DNA of 64,000 nucleotides. Source: Bostrychus sinensis (taxonomy: Eukaryota; Chordata; Actinopteri; Gobiiformes; Eleotridae). The translations under genes and the position numbers were made by a program. Below the pieces are notes generated by a model. It was not told the DNA's origin. It made no database searches and was given only the letters and a program-made list of their open reading frames with translations. Position 1 is the first letter of the stretch; every line of letters starts with the position of its first letter. The stretch covers positions 1,938,903 to 2,002,902 of the forward strand of contig CM036247.1 in assembly GCA_020698575.1 (NCBI GenBank). The letters are read 5' to 3'. Of the stretch, positions 12,901 through 24,900 are shown in pieces.

Positions 12901-15900
12901 TTCAGTGAACCTACAGGTGTTCATCAGTGAACCTACAGGTGTTCATCAGTGAACCTACAGGTGTTCTTCAGTGAACCTACAGGTGTTCTTCAGTGAACCT
13001 ACAGCTGTTCTTCAGTGAACCTACAGGTGTTCTTCAGTGAACCTACAGGTGTTCAGAGACTCACTGAACTTTGGCCTGAGCTCCACTCGCTCCTGCTCGT
13101 CCACGTTGTCCAGAATGGTGTACTTGGTCTTCTTCCTCACTTTGCTCTGTCTCTTTCTGAAAACAGTGGGTTCATAAACATCGTTAGTTTAGTTTAGAGT
13201 TTAGTTACGGCGTAAATGCTCGGCGCTGGTGTGGGATCAGCGGCTGACCTCCTGCAGCAGCACATGAAGGTCCAGCCCAGGCTCAGGATCACGATGACCA
13301 GGATGAAGCTGCTCAGAATCACGTAGAGCACTCTCCACTCTGACGGAAACACACAGCTCCAGTGTTAGCTTTCTGTTTTAGCTCAGCAGAGTTAGCTTCA
13401 CGGCCTTCACTCACCACAGTTGCTCTCGCCGTCACCGAGGTATCTCCGGATCGGGTTCTCTGTCCAGAACGGGTCACACAGACACAGTTTTGTGATGGGG
13501 TCGCACTGGCCCCGTCCCGAACACTGCAGCAGACACACTGTCCAGAAAAACAGCAACTTTTATCAACCTTTAAAACATCAAACTACTTTGTTCTAGTGCT
13601 GTAACGATACAATAACTGTATCGATTTTTTTTCCAATGATACAACTACATCGATACACATGACCTTGTATTGAATCGTATCGTTTTCTAGGAAGTGAATA
13701 TCGATTCACATGAAGTTTGAATTTCTCCTTATGGGGATGAATAAAGTCAGTCTAAGTCTAAGTCTAAGTCTCGATCGATAATATCGGAAATATCAAAATT
13801 AGAAATTTGTATATTAAAATAAAACCAGATATGGCTTATTTGGAGATAAATTTTGTGTTTTTAATTAAATAAAATGTTATATTCAGCTTTTCTTCACTCT
13901 CTGTCTGCTGGACATAATCAACCCCAGCTGCGGTGCTACATTTGAGTAAACATTCATGATTTTTGGCAAAAAGTTGCTGTATCATTTATCAATATTAAGG
14001 TGTTGAATCGTATTGAATCGTATCGTTCCAAATTAGCCAATATCGTTCTTGAATCGTATCGTATCGTATCGTATCGTATCGTATCGTTGCATAAACGTAT
14101 CGTTACATCTCTAGGGCTGTCCCTTCTGTGGAACACAAGCTTGCACTGAGAACAGTTTTGGAAGTGGGAGAAGCTGAAGTTAGTTGTTCTGAAACTGTGT
14201 TTTCACCATACACATTAGCTGATGTGTCACTGCTCCCGTCTGCTCCTCCGAGCTGGTATGGAATAATTTACCACCACCAAAGATCCCAGAGATTCACTTT
14301 CACCAAAGACTGGACTTTGGATAATTAAACAGAAGCATGAGAAGAGTGTGTGTGGGGTCAGAGGTCACAGACTCACAGACGGTGTCCACGCGCAGCGCTC
14401 GGAACAACAGGAAGTCGCTCTTCTCCTTCAGCAGCTCGCTCTTCAGGAGCGACACGAGTCTGGATCCAGGAACCGGTCCTGAGGGAGTCCGGACCGAGAA
14501 CCGCAGGACTGTACTGGGATCAGGAAAAACACAGAGCACAAGAGGTCTAAACCAGGTCTAAACCAGGACTAAAACAGGTCTAAACCAGGTCTAAACCAGG
14601 ACTAAACCACGTATAAACCAGGACTAAACCAGGACTAAACCAGGACTAAACCAGGTCTAAACCAGGTCTAAACCAGGTCTAAACCACGTATAAACCAGGT
14701 CTAAACCAGGTCTAAACCAGGTCTAAACCAGGACTAAACCAGGTCTAAACCAGGTCTAAACCACGTATAAACCAGGTCTAAACCAGGTCTGAACCAGGTC
14801 TAAACCACGTCTAAACCAGGTCTAAACCAGGACTAAACCAGGTCTAAACCAGGTCTAAACCAGGTCTAAACCAGGACTAAACCAGGTCTAAACCAGGACT
14901 AAACCAGGTCTAAACCAGGACTAAACCAGGTCCAAACCAGGACTAAACCAGGTCTAAACCAGGTCTAAACCAGGACTAAACTAGGACTAAACCAGGTCTA
15001 AACCAGGTCTAAACCAGGTCTAAACCAGGTCTAAACCAGGACTAAACTAGGACTAAACCAGGTCTAAACCAGGTCTAAACCAGGACTAAACCAGGTCTAA
15101 ACCAGGTCTAAACCAGGACTAAACCAGGACTAAACCAGGTCTAAACCAGGACTAAACTAGGACTAAACCAGGTCTAAACCAGGACTAAACTAGGTCTAAA
15201 CCAGGTCTAAACCAGGTCTAAACCAGGTCTAAACCAGGTCTAAACCAGGACTAAACCAGGTCTAAACCAGGACTAAACCAGGACTAAACCAGGTCTAAAC
15301 CAGGTCTAAACCAGGTCTAAACCAGGTCTAAACAGGTCTAAACTAGGTCTAACCAGGTCTAACCAGGTCTAAACTAGGTCTAACCAGGTCTAAACCAGGT
15401 CTAAACCAGGTCTAAACCAGGTCTAAACCAGGTCTAACCAGGTCTAAACCAGGTCTAACCAGGTCTAAACCACGTCTAAACCAGGTCTAAACCAGGACTA
15501 AACTAGGACTAAACCAGGTCTAACCAGGTCTAACCAGGTCTAAACCAGGTCTAACCAGGTCTAACCAGGTCTAACCAGGTCTAAACCAGGTCTAACCAGG
15601 TCTAACCAGGTCTAACCAGGTCTAAACCAGGTCTAACCAGGTCTAACCAGGTCTAACCAGGTCTAACCAGGTCTAAACCAGGTCTAAACCAGGTCTAAAC
15701 CAGGTCTAACCAGGTGTGGTAGTTACCTGACCCTGCCGCGTCCGTACAGCGCTCGGAGCTGGACGTCTGAGGTGGAGACGTGGAGCAGAGCAGAGATCTG
15801 ACTCACCACAGTGTCCCTCTGAGAGACGCTCACCTGAGACACAAACAGGACAGGACTCTCAGTGGGGTTAAGGTCTGGACTCTCACGCTCCTGAGCCACT

Positions 15901-18900
15901 CTTTCACATTCACTCTTTCACATTCACTCTTTCACATTCTCTCTTTCACATTCACTCTTTCACATTCTCTCTTTCACATTCACTCTTTCACATTCACTCT
16001 TTCACATTCACTCTTTCACATTCACTCTTTCACATTCTGAGCTCGATGAATCCTGGAACTGTCGTCTTGGAATGAGCCCAGTGCCATCAGGGAAGAACAA
16101 ACCTCTGATGGAGGAACCTGGTCCTTCAGGATCTGCTGCAGAACCCAGACCTTAACCCTTTATTTGTATTTGTATTTATTTAAATGTGACAGTGCAGATT
16201 AATGAACGGGCAACAGGTGCTGTAAATACGCCGGATTTAGCACAATGCTAATTTCCATCCGTAGTCCCATGTAAAAAAGAAGAAAAAAAAAACAGACAGA
16301 CACAAAATACACTATATACAAAAACATAAACACATCTAGCACACACAGAGATTGAATGCAGACGTCTATCACAGAATAGGACACAGTAAAGTACAGAAAA
16401 CAAATACAAAAAAACATTAGAACATACAGTGATGCTCATGTAGCAATATGGAGTTCCAGCAGGTGGCATGAGAGGGCGAACTATAAAAGTCTCGCCCGTT
16501 CTCTGACCTCACGCACTTCCGGGTCACTTCGTTGGGCGAGCCGTCCTCTTTTAAATTGATTCTTAATTATACTCTTTAAATTTGATTTTATTGTTTTAAT
16601 TGTGTTTTGTACTTTTAAATTTGCCTTTTTTTCCCCTCTGTAAAGCACTTTGAATTGCTCTGTGTATGAATTGTGCTGTACAAATAAACTTGCCTTGCCT
16701 CTGTGTCGCCAGGTAGGAAGCATGACGTCTTTGCTCAAAATACTCACTTGTTAGACGTTTCCCTAAATAGTGCTTTTGTCTTCAGTGCAGTTGTGTGGCT
16801 GTGGGTCTCGTGTCGTGCCCTGGATCAGTGCTACTGTGCAGTGGTAGGTCATCTGAGTGTGGCACAGGTGTAGGTGACTTTTTTTGTAATTATGCATTGC
16901 TGTTGTTTTAGGTGATGCTGGTGGACCGTGAGCCGAAGCACTGTGCGCACTGCTGCCTTGTTTTTTTCCTGTAAAAGCTGTGTAAAATGAGCTCCAGCTT
17001 TTTAATATTAAAACCAAGATACAGACTGCTGAAATGAGTTTAAGGACTGCTAAATTAAATGAATCTTGTATAAATAAATGATGTGGTAAAGTGATGGAAC
17101 CTTGGCCTTAAATATATTGCACATCTGTATTGGTCCCGGGTGGCGTTGTTGGGTTTTTTAGTTAATTTTCATTACATATAACCACCCTCACAAAACATAG
17201 CAACAACAATATTAAATGTAACCCTAAAGTGCTAGTTATATACATTTCATGACTAAACACTCTCATGCATTCTTGTTAAAAAAAAATAAAAAATCAGAGA
17301 ACCTATCTAAAATACCAATAAGTAACTTAGTGCTCACAGTTTTGCTGATAACACAGGTCTACAGCAAAATGCTTCTGGAACAAAAGTAGTGACATTTTTC
17401 TTGGATTAGGTCACTAATAAAGAAAAAGTGAGAAGTGCAGATTGCTATAGTTTCCAAGAAACAGTATTGGGTCAAAATAGGATTTATGCAAAATAAGGCA
17501 AAATCGGTGTTTATCAGAAGGTACAGTGTCTACAAGCAACCAGTTCTATCTGAAAGCTGCACATTCAATACATTCATTTTAATATGGCTCGAGTTTTGAC
17601 ATAAAATGTTTTGTTTTCATTTGCAGAAATCTCTCTCTTGGAAGTGGACAAAATGCATACATGTAGAGAAATTAAATATTTTCAAAATATAAATGTTATT
17701 TTTAAGCAAAAATGCCTAAATCTATTGTATAAACAGATGTGATTTTGATGTGAAACAATATCATTAAATATCTTGAATACATAGCTAACAGCACAGTTAT
17801 CATTGATTTTCAGTTCATCAAAATAAATGAGATTTAGCCGCTTTTATCTCAGAAGCAGATCCAGTCCAAACATTTGTTGACCAGTGATACTCAGCCATTC
17901 TTTAAGTTTTTTTTTTAATGTAGGAAAAGTGGCACTATCTCTGATCATCCCTGGCAGGTGTCCCAGCTTGACCCTACCTCTTGGTGGCGCTGCTGGAGCT
18001 ATGTTTACAGTCACTTTGCTGAAGGTGACAGAGGCCGGCGTGCAGTGAGTTTGGCCCCGGGAGTGAACGTGAGGTCGGTAATGATGCGGCTTTACGTGGG
18101 AGATGTGTGCGTGAGGATGCTGTCCTGCCAGGCCATGACACACTGCAAAATGCCCCCTATTTGTTTACATTCTGCATTTCTATTTCCTCACATTTTACTG
18201 GTTATGGGACATTAGAGGCTTGTATTTACTGAAAATAACATAATTCAGCGTCTGCCTGATAATGATGATGCATTATAATTAGGGCTGCAAAATATCTCAC
18301 AAAAGTATCACCATCGCATCAGCAAACGCAATATCTGTATCACAAGAATCTAAATATATCACAATAACGCTGTGGTCTTCCATCTGACAGAGATTTACAC
18401 TGAAGAATCATTTTCCACCAGAGCCTTAAAAGAACATGTGTTGTGACTAAATAAAAATGTTTAAAAAGTCCAGTTTTAGTGGTAATTTAATTAATTTAGT
18501 CCCAGCTTAGCCTTGTTTTATTCCTGGTTTAGTCTGTGTTAAGTTTTGATTTTGTGGCTGTTTTGATTTGTAAATACAGGAACTTACATTTTTGTGAAAT
18601 GTAGTGAATTTAACTTACTATGTTTGAAAAGTAGGCTCTGTTTTCAAATATCACAATAATATCGTTATCGTAATTTTCAACATAGTTATCAAATATCGTA
18701 TGTTTTGTCCGTATCGTGCAGCCTTAATTATAATAGCCCCTTTTCACGTAACGTCAGACAACTTCCGTTTTGATACAGCGATTTTCAAATGAATATTTAC
18801 CCACAAAACGTTCGAAACTTGCGAAAGGATATTAATTCTTCAACGAAGGATACTTGGATTATGAAGTGAGTGCTTTGTTATGTAGCTAGATAGCGTTAGC

Positions 18901-21900
18901 AACATGGCTAAGTGATAGAGCTGCGCTATAAAACAGTGTTAGATCATGTCATGATCTGAGTTTATCTGAATATTTGACAATCTGCTCATCAGGAAATACC
19001 ACTGGATAGTACTACAGTATATTTTTATTTAGTAAAGCTCTGTGCTCGAACACTGACTCTGCTGTAGTGATCAATCTGTGACAAAATAATAGACTTTTCA
19101 GGTCTAATTAGAAGTTCATTGCTGTGAGCCTTTCAGACAAGCAGACTGTCATTCATTTAGATCGTAACATAATCTAATATTGTTTTATCGCACACCCGTT
19201 AGACCTATTGCTAACGCTACAGCATTAACAACTACTAGCTTTAGCTACAAGACAAAACACTTACCTTCATAATCAAATAAGTAACCTTCAATGAAAAATG
19301 TATATCCTTTTTCGTGTTTTGACCGTTTTGTCAGTGAATTTTCATCAGCGAATCTCTGTACATCATGTAGCCTTATATTTGGCAAATTTCTAAGACTCCG
19401 AGTAAATTCTATACTGGCGAGCAGCAGCACTGGAAATGAAGATACATCCCATCGTCTCAAAACGGAAGTTGTCTGACGTCATCGTGAAAAGAGCCTATTA
19501 CTACATTCATAAACATTTCTCTCAACAGTAAAACTCTATCTCTAATTATTTTCAAGCCACAGCCTTTTGAATTTTGGATGTCAAAAAGCTGTCCTTAAAA
19601 AAAACAACGACTCTAACTCAGGTTAAGTTCATATGCAGCGTAAAGGCAGAGCTAATACTTGTGGACGTACACTGTACATGTGACTGGAACGTTGTACCAG
19701 GTGACCTCACGTCTGATGAAGAGGAGGAGCCTGAAACGTCACTTATTTTGACCTAGAGCAGCGGTTCCCAAAGTGGGGTTCGGGGCCCCCTGGGGTTCCG
19801 CGAAGGTACTGCAGGGGGCCCCCAGAGGCTGTCTATATTAAGTAGTTATTGAGTTTGAAATGCACTGTAAAAAACAATGCTGCAAAAACTCAAGGCATCC
19901 CTCAAGATTTTTGAGTTTTGGTGATCAACTCAAAATCTTAAGTTTTCAACAACTAATATTTTTTTACTCACCAAATTTAACATTCATACATCTAAAAACT
20001 TTATTTTTTCCAGCTCATCTTACGCCAACTGGCTCCACTGTTCAGAAAAAGTATTATTGATAATAATAAAAACTAAATATACTACATTTAACAAAAGAAT
20101 AACTTTTTCTGAACTCTGTAAGTTGGCTGTAAGATGAGTAAAAAAATAATGATAGAGAGAAAAACTTAAAAATTAGAAAAGTTTTTAGACGTATGAACAT
20201 CAAATTAAGTGAAAGTGTGGAAAACTTGAGATTTTGAGTTGGCCCCAAAAATCTTGAGGGATCCTTTGCCTTGAGTTTTTGAGTTTTACAGTGTATTTGT
20301 TTAAAAATATAACTTTAAAACACTTTTTAGCCAATAGCCAGTGTCTTTTGTAATGTTTTTATAGAAATATATGGAGAAAAACATGAAAATAAAATTTGGG
20401 ATGGAGGGAAGTTGTATTGTTGGGGGTCTGCGTGGGATTTTGGTAAATTTAAGGAGCGCCCTGACTCCTGACTTTGGGAATGGCTAAACCAAGACTAAAC
20501 CAGACTTAGCCGGGCTTCGTTTAACCGCGGTCAGACTCACCTGAGACACACACACCTGCATCTCCAGCTCCACCTCCTCCCCTCCACCTGGCTCTACGGC
20601 AACACAGAGGGGACAAAAACACGTCAGCCTGGTGAGTGAACGCTGGGCGAGCTGAAGGGTTTGTGGTTTTGGTGCGGTACCTGGCTGGACCTCGACGGTG
20701 GCGGTGGCTGAGGCGGTGCGGCCCTGAGCGTCTGTGACTCTGAGCTGGAACAGGTACGAGCCCTCCACAAGATTCACCAGGAACAGAGAGGACTGGGTCT
20801 CAGAGCCGTACAGGACGTCCTGCACAGAGAGACTGGGTCTGAACCAGGGCTGAACCAGGACTAAACCAGGGCTGAACCAGGGCTAAACCAGGGCTGAACC
20901 AGGGTTAAACCAGGGCTAAACCAGGGTTAAACCAGGGCTGAACCAGGGCTGAACCAGGGCTAAACCAGGGCTGAACCAGGGTTAAACCAGGGCTAAACCA
21001 GGACTAAACCAGGACTAAACCAGGGCTGAACCAGGGCTGAACCAGGGCTAAACCAGGTCTAAACCAGGGCTGAACCAGGGCTGAACCAGGGCTAAACCAG
21101 GTCTAAACCAGGACTAAACCAGGGCTGATCCAGGGCTAAACCAGGACTAAACCAGGTCTAAACCAGGGCTAAACCAGGGCTAAACCAGGACTAAACCAGG
21201 TCTAAACCAGGGCTGAACCAGGGCTAAACCAGGGCTGAACCAGGGCTAAACCAGGTCTAAACCAGGACTAAACCAGGGCTGAACCAGGTCTAAACCAGGA
21301 CTAAACCAGGTCTAGACCAGGGCTGAACCAGGGTTAAACCAGGGCTGAACCAGGGCTAAACCAGGGCTGATCCAGGGCTAAACCAGGACTAAACCAGGAC
21401 TAAACCAGGACTAAACCAGGTCTAGACCAGGGCTGAACCAGGGTTAAACCAGGGCTGAACCAGGGCTGAACCAGGGTTAAACCAGGGCTGAACCAGGGCT
21501 GAACCAGGGTTAAACCAGGGCTGAACCAGGGCTGAACCAGGGCTAAACCAGGTCTAAACCAGGGCTGAACCAGGGCTGAACCAGGGCTAAACCAGGTCTA
21601 AACCAGGACTAAACCAGGGCTGATCCAGGGCTAAACCAGGACTAAACCAGGTCTAAACCAGGGCTAAACCAGGGCTAAACCAGGACTAAACCAGGTCTAA
21701 ACCAGGGCTGAACCAGGGCTAAACCAGGGCTGAACCAGGGCTAAACCAGGTCTAAACCAGGACTAAACCAGGGCTGAACCAGGTCTAAACCAGGACTAAA
21801 CCAGGTCTAGACCAGGGCTGAACCAGGGTTAAACCAGGGCTGAACCAGGGCTAAACCAGGGCTGATCCAGGGCTAAACCAGGACTAAACCAGGGCTAAAC

Positions 21901-24900
21901 CAGGGCTAAACCAGGACTAAACCAGGTCTAAACCAGGGCTGAACCAGGGCTAAACCAGGGCTGAACCAGGGCTGAACCAGGGCTAAACCAGGGCTGAACC
22001 AGGGCTGAACCAGGGCTAAACCAGGGCTAAACCAGGGCTAAACCAGGGCTGAACCAGGGCTGAACCAGGGCTAAACCAGGGCTAAACCAGGGCTAAACCA
22101 GGGCTGATCCAGGGCTAAACCAGGACTAAACCAGGTCTAAACCAGGGCTAAACCAGGGCTGAACCAGGGCTAAACCAGGACTAAACCAGGATTAAACCAG
22201 GTCTAAACCAGAGCTGAACCAGGGTTAAACCAGGTCTAAACCAGGTCTAAACCAGGGCTAAACCAGGTCTGAACCAGGGCTAAACCAGGTCTAAACCAGG
22301 GCTAAACCAGCACTAAACCAGGACTAAACCAGGTCTAAACCAGGACTAAACCAGGACTAAACCAGGACTAAACCAGGTCTAAACCAGGTCTAAACCAGGA
22401 CTAAACCAGGACTAAACCAGGGCTGAACCAGGGCTGAACCAGGACTAAACCAGGACTAAACCAGGACTAAACCAGGACTAAACCAGGTCTAAACCAGGGC
22501 TAAACCAGGGCTAAACCAGGACTAAACCAGGACTAAACCAGGGCTGAACCAGGGCTGAACCAGGTCTAAACCAGGACTAAACCAGGACTACACCAGGGCT
22601 GAACCAGGGCTGAACCAGGTCTAAACCAGGACTAAACCAGGACTACACCAGGTCTAAACCAGGTCTAAACCAGGACTAAACCAGGACTAAACCAGGACTG
22701 AACCATGTCTAAAGCTGTACTGACCCCGGCGGCTGGACTCTGGCTGTCTCTGGTCCACAGGAAGTGTGCGGTGCTGGGGTCGGTGTTGGTGACGGAGCCG
22801 TGGAGGACCAGGGAGTTGTTGGGCAGGACCAGAGTGTGGCTCCCCCCGGCGTGAGCCACCGGGACGGGGCTCCTGAGGGGGCTCCTGAGGGGGCTCCTGA
22901 GGGGACCTGCGGGACGAGAGGACAGGGCTGGGGTTTCAGGTCCCTCCAGGGAACTGTAGCTGTTCACATGCTTAATGAGACGAGAAGTGGGATAACCAGG
23001 ACTAAACCAGGTCTAAACCAGGTCTAAACCAGGGCTAAACCAGGACTAAACCAGAACTAAACCAGGACTACACCAGGTCTAAACCAGGTCTAAACCAGGA
23101 CTAAACTAGGACTAAACCAGGTCTAATCCAGGTCTAAACCAGGACTAAACCAGGTCTAATCCAGGACTAAACTAGGACTAAACCAGGTCTAAACCAGGTC
23201 TAAACCAGGGCTAAACCAGGACTAAACCAGAACTAAACCAGGACTAAACCAGGACTAAACCAGGTCTAAACCAGGACTAAACCAGGACTAAACCAGGTCG
23301 AAACCAGGACTAAACCAGGTCTAAACCAGGACTAAACCAGGTCTAAACCAGGTCTAAACCAGGTCGAAACCAGGTGCTGTTCTCAGGTTCATGCAAGAGT
23401 CTGAGATGTGGCGCTGCAGTCTGCTCCACCACCAGAGGTCACCCTAAAGCCAGGCCCCGCCCCTGCTGTAACTCCTCCCACCTCCCTGCTGTAACTCCTC
23501 CCACCTCCTCGCTGTAACTCCTCCCATCTCCCTGCTGTAACTCCTCCCACCTCCTTGCTGTAACTCCTCCCACCTCCCCGCTGTAACTCCTCCCACCTCC
23601 CCGCTGTAACTCCTCCCACCTCCCTGCTGTCTTCACTTCCCTGCTGTAACTCCTCCCACCTTCCTGCTGTGACTCCTCCCACCTCCTCGCTGTAACTCCT
23701 CCCACCTCCCCGCTGTAACTCCTCCCACCTCCCTGCTGTCTTCACTTCCCTGCTGTAATTCCTCCCACCTTCCTGCTGTGACTCCTCCCACCTCCTCGCT
23801 GTAACTCCTCCCACCTCCCTGCTGTCTTCACTTCCCTGCTGTAACTCCTCCCACCTTCCTGCTGTGACTCCTCCCACCTCCTCACTGTAACTCCTCCCAC
23901 CTCCCCGCTGTAACTCCTCCCACCTCCTCGCTGTAACTCCTCCCACCTCCCCGCTGTAACTCCTCCCACCTCCCTGCTGTCTTCACTTCCCTGCTGTAAC
24001 TCCTCCCACCTTCCTGCTGTGACTCCTCCCACCTCCTCACTGTAACTCCTCCCACCTCCCCGCTGTAACTCCTCCCACCTCCTCGCTGTAACTCCTCCCA
24101 CCTCCCTGCTGTAACTCCTCCCACCTCCTTGCTGTAACTCCTCCCACCTCCCTGCTGTAACTCCTCCCACCTCCCTGCTGTAAGTCCTCCCGCCTCCCCG
24201 TTGTAACTCCTCCCACCTCCTTGCTGTAACTCCTCCCACCTCCCTGCTGTAACTCCTCCCACCTCCCCACTGTAACTCCTCCCACCTCCTTGCTGTAACT
24301 CCTCCCACCTCCCTGCTGTCTTCACTTCCCTGCTGTAACTCCTCCCACATTCCTGCTGTAACTCCTCCCACCTCCTTGCTGTAACTCCTCCCACCTCCCT
24401 GCTGTAACTCCTCCCACCTCCCCACTGTAACTCCTCCCACCTCCTTGCTGTAACTCCTCCCACCTCCCTGCTGTCTTCACTTCCCTGCTGTAACTCCTCC
24501 CACCTTCCTGCTGTAACTCCTCCCACCTCCCTGCTGTAACTCCTCCCACCTCCCTGCTGTAACTCCTCCCACATCCCTGCTGTAACTCCTCCCACCTCCT
24601 CGCGGTAACTCCTCCCACCTCCTCGCTGTAACTCCTCCCACCTCCCCTGCTGTAACTCCTCCCACTTCCCTGCTGTAACTCCTCCCACCTCCCTGCTGTA
24701 ACTCCTCCCACCTCCCTGCTGTCTCCCACCTCCCCGCTGTAACTCCTCCCACCTCCCCACTGTAACTCCTCCCACCTCCTTGCTGTAACTCCTCCCACCT
24801 CCCTGCTGTAACTCCTCCCACCTCCCCGCTGTAACCCCTCCCACCTCCCCGCTGTAACTTCTCCCACCTCCCTGCTGTCTCCCACCTCCCCGCTGTAACT

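Noticed and set aside
17844..18143. Minus-strand 99-codon frame possibly ending a LINE ORF2
   Set aside because: The stretch SATFPTLKKKLKEWL faintly resembles LINE C-termini, but the support is too weak and no tail follows.
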